Both the position numbers and the translations under genes were made by a program. Below the pieces are notes generated by a model that ran no database searches, was not told where the DNA came from, and worked only from the letters and a program-made list of their open reading frames with translations. A stretch of DNA of 64,000 bases from assembly GCA_029641185.1 (NCBI GenBank), contig JAPWGK010000033.1, positions 310,001-374,000 on the forward strand, given 5' to 3'. Below, in pieces: positions 45,084 to 53,934 of the stretch (positions within the stretch are counted from its first letter, which is position 1; the number at the start of each line of letters is the position of its first letter). Source of the DNA: Pseudofabraea citricarpa (Eukaryota > Ascomycota > Leotiomycetes > Helotiales > Dermateaceae).

Positions 45084-45986
45084 ATGGCATCAAAAGAGCT
45101 CACTGGCATCCTTGTTGCCTTGGTAACTCCATTCACCGACGACGGGGAGAAAATCGACCATGATAGGCTCCAATCTCACATCGAGCGGCTCATAAAAGCT
45201 GGCGTTCATGGCCTCGTGCCTGGTGGAACAACAGGAGAGTTCACTGCTATGGATCTTGCGGAGCGTAAAGAACTGGTAGAGCTTTGTGTCAAGTTTGCCG
45301 ACGGACGTATCCCTGTTGTTGCTGGAATTGGCCACACCCGGACTCGCGATATTGTTGACCTAGCTACTCATGCCGCTAAAGCTGGTGCTGCTGCGACCAT
45401 GATAGTTCCACCATTCTACGACCCCGTCAACTACGAGCAGCTCCGTGAGCTATTCTCAGAAGTTTCTCAAGCATCTAAACTGCCAATCATGTATTACCAC
45501 ATCCCTTCTTCTAGTGGCCTTACCCTCACCCCACAGCAAATAGCCGGACTCTCCGACGTTGGCTGCACGCATCTTAAGGACACCTCTGGCAATGCTCCAG
45601 CTTTTACCGAGCTGCTGTTTGGTCTGCCAGATAAGATAACAGCTTTCAATGGTTGGGACACGTTGACATTTTACGGTCTTGCCGCTGGTGCCAAAGGCTC
45701 TGTATGGGGTGCTACCAATGTTATACCAGAACTTTCTGTCCAGCTTTGGGATGCCCTTGCTATTCAAGGTGATCTCAAAAAGGGCCGTGAACTATGGAAG
45801 AAGAAGATCTGGCCTATCTGTGCCTTCCTTGAGTCGCATAACTACCCATCTGCCTGTAAGACCGGGATGGTTCTTCAAGGCCATGAGACTGGTCCTTTGA
45901 GGAAGCCTTTCGCTCTTCTCGAGGGCGAGCCTCGCGCGGAGCTGATCAAATTGTTGCACAATGCTGGTCTAAAGACTGTTGAGTAA
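45084..45986 (+). CDS. DapA-family (DHDPS/NAL) class I aldolase or dehydratase
   Basis: A TIM-barrel Schiff-base enzyme; single exon, 300 residues. Marks: 'ALVTPF' at the start, the carboxylate loop 'GGTTGEFTAMD', the proton-relay Tyr in 'MYYHIPSSSG', and Schiff-base Lys165 in 'THLKDTSGN'. Fungi make lysine by the aminoadipate route, so it is not expected to be a dihydrodipicolinate synthase. Known catabolic relatives include 4-hydroxy-2-oxoglutarate aldolase, 2-keto-3-deoxy-L-galactonate aldolase (Aspergillus GaaC) and the dehydratases/deaminases that make 2-oxoglutarate semialdehyde. Which of these applies cannot be read from the sequence. Neighbours are a 2-hydroxy-acid oxidase and an aldehyde dehydrogenase, so an aldehyde or 2-oxo-acid product is plausible. 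Confidence 0.9.
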   Translation: MASKELTGILVALVTPFTDDGEKIDHDRLQSHIERLIKAGVHGLVPGGTTGEFTAMDLAERKELVELCVKFADGRIPVVAGIGHTRTRDIVDLATHAAKAGAAATMIVPPFYDPVNYEQLRELFSEVSQASKLPIMYYHIPSSSGLTLTPQQIAGLSDVGCTHLKDTSGNAPAFTELLFGLPDKITAFNGWDTLTFYGLAAGAKGSVWGATNVIPELSVQLWDALAIQGDLKKGRELWKKKIWPICAFLESHNYPSACKTGMVLQGHETGPLRKPFALLEGEPRAELIKLLHNAGLKTVE

Positions 45987-46958
45987 AATTTAGCATTATA
46001 CATAGGAGAAGAAAAAGAAAGGCTATTTGCAAATAAATTTTAGCATTTGAACAAGAAACAATTGTCTATTTTGTCCTTTTTGTCCAAGAAATATGATTGA
46101 AACACTAACAAAAATGCATTGTAGCTGTGTAGTGCGTGCGGATGTTGCCGTCGATTCGTGAAAGAGAGAAGTATAGTGAAAAAGTGCAAAGGAGAATTTT
46201 GTTTGAGGGAATCAATGGAATGTCAGATCGGTTAGTTGTTATTATTAGTTCTGTGTTGATGATAATAAGTTGGGCTATTCTTCAGGTATGACAGTCTTCA
46301 ACGGACTTTATCTTATCGGTTATCTTAGAATTCTGATTCGTGGGTTTCATGACAAACTCTTCGCATTCTAAAAAGGAAGACTGACATTAGCATGAACCGT
46401 AGGACTGAAACCACTAAAAGAACATGGTGACTTTAGGTGATTTAAAGCTCTGAAATTGGTAACCCAGCTAAAAGTGGACGATTTACAAGACGCTTTATAA
46501 CAAGCTATCTTAGAGAACTATAAATTCTTGGCCATCATATCAATCAAGTATTACATCCCTCACTGACACGTTAATCGGTCTTTTCTCTGATACAAAAAAT
46601 GACAAAGGTTGTTACAGCCGCCTCGACCAATCGATGCTCACAGTCGGAAGTACTTTCTCTTTTTGATTCCCCGCCGGGACCGCGTAACCCTTACCAACCC
46701 CCACTTTTAGTTCCGTGAAATTTATACTCGCACTAACCATTTGTAGATGCATCAGGTGTCAGAGCCTTTGAAGCGCACGATTAGATCAAGCATGACTGTG
46801 ATGTGATTTGCTTCTAATCTTTGTGTAATACGACAAGTAAATAAGGAATACTCGACCTTTTCATCACCGAAAAGCTTTCTCTTCTTCTCATAACCTGAGT
46901 ACATCTGCCTCATTCAAATAAAGATCAACACCAAAACGTGGAAAGATTCACGTCAAAA
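45987..46958. other. intergenic upstream of aldehyde dehydrogenase
   Basis: Contains the 3' UTR of the lyase gene and the promoter of the dehydrogenase gene. The notable part is a GATA-site cluster at 46260-46324. No additional gene seen. Confidence 0.55.
46260..46324. promoter_or_regulatory. cluster of four GATA-factor sites
   Basis: TGATAA at 46260 on plus, then TATC cores at 46309, 46314 and 46321 that read AGATAA, CGATAA and AGATAA on minus. All fit HGATAR, the consensus of the AreA/NIT2 nitrogen regulators, which favour closely spaced sites. About 640 bp upstream of the aldehyde dehydrogenase start. Confidence 0.45.
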
Positions 46959-48588
46959 ATGGGAGACCTTTTTGTAGATATCACCACACCAAATGGCCAC
47001 AAGTATAGGCAGCCTACTGGCTTATTTATCAATAATGAGTTTGTGGCGGGTACCAGTAGAAAGATGATCACCTCGATCGACCCAGCGTGAGCAGATATGT
47101 GAATTTGTTAATTGCATGTGCAATCTCTGATATCTTGGACAGGACTGAGAAACCGATAGCCGAAGTTCACGCAGCAAGTGAGGCTGATGTTGACAGAGCT
47201 GTGAAAGCTGCAAAGGCTGCAATGAAAAGTCCAGAGTGGAAGCTTATGCCGGGCACCGATAGAGGGATCTTAATGGCCAAGCTTGCCGATCTCATGGAGG
47301 AGAACAAGGAAATTTTAGCAACTATTGATGCTTGGGATAATGGTAAGTCCGCACCGTCAAGACTTTCGATAAGAATTAAATTGGAACTTGTTAACAGGAC
47401 ACTAATTCCTCATCAGGCAAGCCGTATAGTGAGGCTCTCGGTGGTGACTTAGTAGAAGCTATTGGTACAATCCGTTATTATAGTGGATGGGCCGACAAGA
47501 CCTTTGGCCAAACAATCAGCACCACGCATCAAAAGTTCGCCTACACGATTCGACAACCAATTGGTGTTGTAGGCCAGATTATTCCCTGGAACTACCCCCT
47601 TTCTATGGCTTGCTGGAAACTTGGACCAGCTCTTGCTTGTGGAAATGCAGTTGTTCTCAAGGCTGCCGAGCAAACTCCACTGAGCATTCTCTTTTTTGGG
47701 ACACTTATCCAAAAAGTGGGATTTCCGCCAGGAGTTGTGAACTTCATCAATGGCTATGGTCGAGAAACTGGTTCCGCCCTTGTGCAGCATCCTTTGGTCG
47801 ACAAAATTGCCTTTACTGGTTCTACAGCGACGGCTTCTCAAATCATGAAAATGGCTTCTGCTACCCTCAAGAACATTACATTGGAGACTGGAGGGAAGTC
47901 ACCACTTTTAGTTTTCAATGATGCCGACCTTGAACAAGCAATCAAGTGGTCTCATTATGGGATTATGTCAAACAAAGGAGAGATTTGCACGGCTACCTCC
48001 CGTATCCTTGTTCAGAAAAGCGTTTATGATAAATTCATCACTGGTTTCAAAGATCAAATCAAGAATGTCTCTAAGATTGGCGACCAATGGGATGAATCGA
48101 CCTACCAGGGTCCCCAAGTTTCTAGAGTCCAATACGACCGAGTCCTTTCTTATGTTGATATTGGCAAGCAAGAGGGAGCGAACCTTCTCTGTGGTGGAAC
48201 CCCTGTGAAAGATAGCAAAGGGTTCTTTGTCCACCCAACTGTTTTCACTGATGTCAAACCTTCAATGCGGATTTTCCGTGAGGAGATATTTGGCCCATTC
48301 GCTGTTATCTCAACTTTCGAAACTGAGCAAGAAGCGATCGACCTTGCTAATGATACAACATATGGCCTGGGTGCTGCTGTATTCACTACGGACCTCGAGC
48401 GTGCACACCGCGTGGCTGCTGAAATTGAAGCTGGCATGGTTTGGATTAACAGTAGTCAGGACTGTGATCCTCGAATCCCATTCGGAGGTGTGAAACAAAG
48501 TGGTATTGGAAGAGAACTTGGTGAGGCTGGTCTCGAGGCCTACTCTCAGGTCAAGGCAGTCCACGTTAATATGGGAAACAAACTATAG
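46959..48588 (+). CDS. NAD(P)+ aldehyde dehydrogenase (ALDH1/2 type)
   Basis: Oxidises an aldehyde to the carboxylic acid. Three exons, 46959-47086, 47143-47342 and 47417-48588, phases agreeing, give 499 residues, the class norm. Conserved parts: 'GQIIPWNYPLSMACWK', Lys in 'NAVVLKAAEQTPLS', 'FTGSTATA', the general-base Glu in 'ITLETGGKSP', catalytic Cys300 in 'NKGEICTATSR', 'EEIFGPF' and the C-terminal 'PFGGVKQSGIGRELGEAGL'. There is no mitochondrial or peroxisomal signal, so it is cytosolic. It resembles broad-range fungal ALDHs (acetaldehyde, aminoaldehydes) more than dedicated semialdehyde enzymes. It follows the DapA-like gene on the same strand. Confidence 0.95.
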
Positions 48589-48897
48589 AATATTAGATGA
48601 TATATGTGTAAATTGTCTTTCTAGTTTTACAAAACCATTGCTCGTTCACACGGATTGCAAAAAGCAGGGATGTCCCACTCGCTTAAAAAGGCCGAAATCA
48701 AGCGAGAAACGATTTTGAAGTTCAGCTGCTTTCTATGAAAGGATTTGGTTTCTGTTAGTATATCTTTAGATAAGAGCTTAAGTCTCTTGAAAAAAAATAT
48801 CCCAGTTTATTCTCGGTATCTTGAACCTCAAAGGTGGAAAGGCTTAAATGGTGTCGTCGAGGCAAACTGCAAAATCGAGGGCAAGTCATTCCGGCGC

Positions 48898-48930
48898 TAT
48901 CAGACCGAACCTCTGCCGCTATCTGATAAG
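48898..48930. promoter_or_regulatory. paired GATA-factor sites upstream of permease
   Basis: Three GATA cores within 33 bp: TATC at 48898, TATC at 48920 and TGATAAG at 48924-48930. The last is a palindromic TATC-T-GATA arrangement. They lie about 215-245 bp before the permease ATG and fit AreA/NIT2-type nitrogen control. Confidence 0.5.
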
Positions 48931-49040
48931 AGTGCGAGCACAAACCTTGCATATCGGTATCAGTTGTGATTAAGTAGATACTTCGGATGTAAGGCTCCTT
49001 CTTTAAACACCTTGGTTCTTCTGTCTACCCCACACTTTAG

Positions 49041-49048
49041 TATATAAG
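49041..49048 (+). promoter_or_regulatory. TATA box of amino-acid permease gene
   Basis: TATATAAG lies 101 bp upstream of ATG 49142, directly before a pyrimidine-rich leader. Confidence 0.6.
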
Positions 49049-49141
49049 TCCCTCGAGCTCTTATTATGCAGACTCAGGCTAGCAGCTAACCTTCATTCTG
49101 CACATTTTACCGATAACATTTCAGTCTCAGAAACTCCAGTT

Positions 49142-50773
49142 ATGGCGACTGAGAAAAGCCACACCGAGTCGAGTCTCGATACAGATCTTGAGCCTGTGAC
49201 TACCAACACCATGGGCAATATAGAAGACATTCGCCGAACGGCCACCAAGCGTGGTCTGAAGTCCCGCCACGCCCAGATGATTGCTCTCGGGGGGACTATT
49301 GGGACTGGGCTCTTTGTTGGCTCTGGGCAAGCGCTGAATATGGGAGGCCCAGTAACCTTGGTCATCGTCTATTTCATCCTCACCTTCCTCGTTTTCGGGA
49401 TTGTTACAGCTACGACCGAAATGAGCTCCTATATTCCGGTCCCAGGTAGCTCTATGTCCTACTACGGTCACCGGTTTTTCTCGCCAAGCATGGGCTTTGC
49501 TATGGGTTGGATGTACTGGTACATTTTCTCCATAACTGTTCCCGCAGAAATTACAATTTCTACTCTGATCATACAATATTGGGATCCTCCGGTTCACACA
49601 GCTGTCTGGCTTACAATTATCGGTTTCGTCATCATTGCGCTCAACTGCTTTCCAGTCAAAGTCTACGGCGAGACTGAGTTCTGGTTTGCTTCCCTCAAGG
49701 TTATCAGCATTCTTGGTTTACTCATAATGGCTGTCTGTCTTATTTTAGGAGGTGGACCATCGGAAGACCGTCTCGGATTTCGTTACTGGACTGATCCGCA
49801 GCCCGTCAACGAGTATCTTTTCACAGGAGCTACTGGTCGCCTTTGCGGATTTCTTGGAACTCTTGTGTTTTCTGTTTTTGCCTTTGCTTTCGCTCCGGAG
49901 CTCCTAGTTGTCACTGGTGGCGAGATGGAATCTCCACGTCGTAATTTGCCAGTTGCAGGAAAGCGTTACTTCTATCGGCTTGTTATCTTCTACTGCTTGG
50001 GTGCTTTAGCGATAAGCATGATCCTGCCAAGTGATTCGCCAGGACTGCTTAATGGCACCAAGAGTTCAGCTTCGTCCCCTTGGGCTATTGCTGCCGATCG
50101 TGCTGGAATCAAAGTCCTTCCCTCAGTGATCAACGCAATAATATTGGCATCCGCTTGGTCCGCTGGTAACTCATACCTTTACCTCGCTAGCCGGTCCCTT
50201 TATTCGATGGCCTTGGCTGGGAATGCTCCGCAAATATTCACTAGGTGCTCAAAATCCGGCGTTCCATACTATGCACTTGCTGCTAGTGCTAGTTTGAGTT
50301 TACTCTCATACCTCAATCTCTCTTCGACTGGCAGCACCGTGTTCAATTGGTTCGTGAACCTCATTAACACAGGTGCATTTCAAAGCTGGGTTCTTGTATG
50401 CGTTATCTATCACTACTTTCGCAAAGCGACTCTCGTCCAGGGCGTCACGGATCTACCATACCGCTCACGCTTCCAACCCTATGTAGGGTATATCAGTGGC
50501 TCTATCTTTACTCTCCTCTTACTTTTGAATGGCTTTGCCGTCTTCACCAAGGCCAACTGGAATGTTTCTACCTTCTTGACTTCGTACATCGGTATCCCTA
50601 TCTTTTTTCTCTTCTACTTTGGTCATAAATTCACTGTTGGCAAGAATGATCCTTGGATAATCCCGTCGGGCCAGGTCGATTTGATCACGGGATTGGAAGA
50701 AATTCTTGAATGCGAAACTCCTGCTCCACCAGCAGAAAAGTGGTATATGAAATGGAAGGCTATCTATCAGTAG
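49142..50773 (+). CDS. amino-acid permease (YAT/APC family)
   Basis: Proton-coupled plasma-membrane importer of amino acids; single exon, 543 residues, about 12 transmembrane helices. The N-terminal cytosolic part leads into 'RHAQMIALGGTIGTGLFVGSGQAL', the signature of the yeast amino-acid transporter family. Further family marks are 'YIPVPGSSMSYYGHRFF', 'GFAMGWMYWYIFSITVPAEIT', 'VKVYGETEFWFASLKV' and 'ASAWSAGNSYLYLASRSLYSMALAGNAP'. The tail ends in a short hydrophilic region with an E-E-I-x-E-C-E segment. Substrate specificity is not readable. Location beside catabolic enzymes and GATA sites suggests uptake of the compound that the cluster degrades. Confidence 0.95.
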   Translation: MATEKSHTESSLDTDLEPVTTNTMGNIEDIRRTATKRGLKSRHAQMIALGGTIGTGLFVGSGQALNMGGPVTLVIVYFILTFLVFGIVTATTEMSSYIPVPGSSMSYYGHRFFSPSMGFAMGWMYWYIFSITVPAEITISTLIIQYWDPPVHTAVWLTIIGFVIIALNCFPVKVYGETEFWFASLKVISILGLLIMAVCLILGGGPSEDRLGFRYWTDPQPVNEYLFTGATGRLCGFLGTLVFSVFAFAFAPELLVVTGGEMESPRRNLPVAGKRYFYRLVIFYCLGALAISMILPSDSPGLLNGTKSSASSPWAIAADRAGIKVLPSVINAIILASAWSAGNSYLYLASRSLYSMALAGNAPQIFTRCSKSGVPYYALAASASLSLLSYLNLSSTGSTVFNWFVNLINTGAFQSWVLVCVIYHYFRKATLVQGVTDLPYRSRFQPYVGYISGSIFTLLLLLNGFAVFTKANWNVSTFLTSYIGIPIFFLFYFGHKFTVGKNDPWIIPSGQVDLITGLEEILECETPAPPAEKWYMKWKAIYQ

Positions 50774-51403
50774 ACATGATTTAAGAATGAACTTTTGTAG
50801 AGATATCTAGTGATACTAAAGGATGCATGTAACTTTCTTTTTTGTATATTCTAGCTGTATGATTTAAGAACCAATAGTTACTCACATTGTTAGATGTTAA
50901 TACGTCTCAAATGATCTTTATCGCTACTTCAAAATGCTTTGAAGACAGAAAGTCCTCCGCATGCTTCATCGTTTCAAGCCCAATGATCCACTTGTCCTTG
51001 TATACCGTCAAATATATAATAGAAGTGTTGTTTTTGAGGATCATGTTAAGATATAGCTCAGTCGTGAAAGGGTGTCGGACTTAAAAGTGAAGTTTTGATA
51101 GACTAGGCACCTATTTTTAGGCTATTTTATTAATCGTTTCTCAAAGATGCTTTTCTAGATAAGATGATAGTGGATGCCACAGCCGAAGCACCACCAATGG
51201 GTTCCGAGGACCAAATATGTCGCTCGCTCGCTTATTCCGGAAAACAAATTTAAACGACCAAGAACTGAAGCCGTGGCAGGGGAGCCACGCAATGGAATGA
51301 ATGGTGGAGTCAAAATTTAACTACGATCTGAAAAGGTATGTTTTAAAATATGCTGCCTCTGATATAATTATTTTGGGCCAGCTTTGGAATAGCTAAATAA
51401 CTT
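50774..51403. other. intergenic, convergent
   Basis: 3' regions of the permease (+) and the second Zn2Cys6 regulator (-). A tRNA-like stretch near 51050 was considered and rejected. No gene seen. Confidence 0.5.
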
Positions 51404-52939
51404 TCATTCAAATAATCCGACTTCCCAATTTAGACTCCGTGTAATTTGCTCCGCTGTCCCTTCACCAGCCCAGACCTTTCTTAGAACTAGAAGAGGTGCT
51501 TCGTAATACGGGTCTTTCCCCATGTGCACTTTCTGATGTATCAATTCCTCAAACGCATTCTCTATAAAATTCATGCGAGAAAGGTCAACGAATTTGGCTT
51601 GACTACCAGCTATAAACAACGGGTATAAATAACAGCTATATCTAGAAGACTTTGTACTTGAATCTTCACGAATTGCAACTCTAATTGTGTCAATCGCAGC
51701 CAGAATTTCTCCCACGAGGGTTTCTGTGTTAATTATCGCAACAACTGATGGCTGACTTTTCTTGGCTTCCGGATTTGAGGCCAAACTTTCGCGAGCCGAG
51801 ATGATTCCCGCAAACCTAAATGCGTCACATAGTTTCCGTTGCACATGGTCTTTAACCGGACCACGCCAATTCCAAAACATAGTCTGGATATCAGGGTTCT
51901 CAATTTGAGAGAAGAGGTTTTGTAGACTGCGTGGTAGAGCACTATCGTCTTGAGAGTGTAATTGTAAGGCGGGAAGATCGAGGCAATTCTGGCGCCAAAT
52001 GTTTAAAGACGGAGTCTGACGGCCCACAATGAAGGCTGTCTGGTCTAGCCAGCCTATTAAATCCACAAAATTGGCGACGAACTCGGTTGGTTGCTCAAGC
52101 AGATACTGGACTTTAAGAATTGTATATAGACCATCCAAGTGTATGGTCCATGGCAAGCGCCGGTTCATCTGATGAGTATCAGTCTTTGTGTATGTAAACA
52201 ACAGGGGCCAACAAACACCAATGCTACATAGGTGTAAACCACACAACAAGGTTTCTTCTTTTGCGATCTCAACAGGATCGTTTAACGCATCTCGGAACAT
52301 TCTTAAGGTGTCGGCATAGTATTCACTGAACATGTGTCCGTATGTCGAATTAAGTGTCGTTTGGTAGGTGAGAAAGGCCGACATGAGTATGTTAGAGTCG
52401 CGAGCGAGCGGTACAACATGAAGAAGAAACACATTTTGCTCTGGATCTGCTTCTGAATTCAGGCTAAGATAGCCCCATTCTTGAACTGGTATTAATTGTC
52501 AGTGAATTTATGACACGGACCAGAAGGGGAGTCCCATACATTCACGAAAAAGAATACCATCAACAATTTCGCGTGGGTTGGTAAAACTAAGGTCGAGAGG
52601 CTTGCTGTCACTTGCCCGTACTTGCTCCGGAGCCTTCTTGCATTTTGATCCCTTGGTTGTCTCTTTGCCAAGAACTGGCTTTGTGGCGCCCGCAAATTTG
52701 CCTCGAGATGCAATGGCATCGACCCACATCAATTGACGTTCGTATCCGCGGCAATGTAGGTTCATCTGATGACAAGTGGAGCAAGTCGGCCGGTTCTCGT
52801 CGCATTTCTGCTTTCGTATCCTGCAAGTCAAGCAACCGTTTCTCGAACGTAGTCCAGACAGCCTAGCTTTTGGTAGATCGCCGTCACCATTACCATTGTC
52901 AGCTGGTGGGCCATATTTCCAACGTTTGAACGCATACAT
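51404..52939 (-). CDS. Zn2Cys6 transcription factor
   Basis: Nuclear regulator of 493 residues, two exons: 52939-52540 and 52485-51404. The zinc cluster uses Cys36, 39, 46, 53, 56 and 63 ('CLTCRIRKQKCDENRPTCSTC'-type, C-x2-C-x6-C-x6-C-x2-C-x6-C). The C-terminal part is a fungal-specific regulatory domain ('QEWGYLSLNSEADPEQNVFLL', 'CSIGVCWPLLFTYTKTDTHQMNR') of the short type. The chosen intron (GTATGG..CCAG, 52539-52486) is the only one that keeps phase; it splits a Cys/Phe codon after 'DGILFRE'. The start was placed at ATG 52939 since upstream in-frame sequence begins only with GTG. Divergent from the amidohydrolase gene, a typical arrangement for a pathway-specific regulator and its target. 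Confidence 0.85.
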
Positions 52940-53934
52940 CTTCCTGTTCTGGATTGAAAGAACTGAAATGTTATGCAAAGGCACCAGTTAAGTAGCAATT
53001 GATCATCGGATCAGAGAATGCCAAGCGAAGGAGTGATAATGCACTTAATGTATTTTGAGGCTTGGGTGTGCTCAGGGCGAAAGGCAATCAATGCGCGCTT
53101 CCAAGTTCCTATTGTGGTAAGACCAGGTTCTGGGGAAACATATTTAGGACTAACTCGATCAGCAGTTGTGGACCAATGGGGCTTTTACCCACTGGGACAG
53201 GCAAACCTTATAGTTCGGCTATTTTAATCTATGGCAACCCTTACACCATCGGGTTCCTTAAAGGCCGAATTATAGAAATCCAAGTTTGGCTTAATAGGTA
53301 ACATTATCTGTGAATGGGTGGTTGCTAGAGACATATGATTGGGAAAGCACAAATAGTTCTACAAAATAGAATATGCTTTGTTAAAACATTTTACATACTT
53401 AAATGTTCAAGTCTACCCAGGCAAGAAGGTTGCTTGCTGGATAGAATCATGCATCCTGTGACATAATAAGCAAAATTGTGAGAAAGTTAAAAGGAACACA
53501 GGATGGGTGCAGGGCTCATAGTTAGCGTTCTAACCTACGAATCAGTCTACAAATAACCTACATTTAGCTATCCGGCCGCATCGTTTACCTCCAAAGGGAA
53601 AGAACCCCTTGAACCTGCAGGTTTCTTACTTTCAATTAACCTTTAATCCAGATAGTTCGAATCTTAAAGGCTTAGACGGGAGCCTAAGAGAGCAACCAAG
53701 CAGGCGGGGGTGGCAGGTGTTTATCAGGAGATTACAACTTGGCGAAGGAAGCAACAGAATTGCTCAAAGATTATATAAACCGAGGACCACGATAACATAT
53801 AGAAAGCACCATCTTCACACCACACTAACTTCTCTTTCTCTTGTTTCAACGACAACCTCACAACCTTTCATCAATACAACGAGCTTTGTCGCTGGTCAAG
53901 TACATAGCGTCACATAAATTACTCGGCTGTCACT
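52940..53934. promoter_or_regulatory. divergent promoter between Zn2Cys6 regulator and amidohydrolase
   Basis: About 1 kb shared upstream region. A TATCTG (AGATAA on minus) lies near 53305 and a TATA box at 53772. No gene seen. Confidence 0.5.
53772..53779 (+). promoter_or_regulatory. TATA box of amidohydrolase gene
   Basis: TATATAAA lies 163 bp upstream of ATG 53935, followed by a CA/CT-rich leader typical of expressed fungal genes. Confidence 0.55.

Larger units (their letters stand above)
48589..49141. other. intergenic: permease promoter
   Basis: Short region between two plus-strand genes, holding paired GATA sites (48898-48930) and a TATA box (49041). No gene seen. Confidence 0.6.

Noticed and set aside
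51048..51110. tRNA-like stretch with a D-arm-like TAGCTCAGTCG
   Set aside because: No proper B box (GTTCGAATC) and the acceptor and anticodon stems do not pair convincingly.
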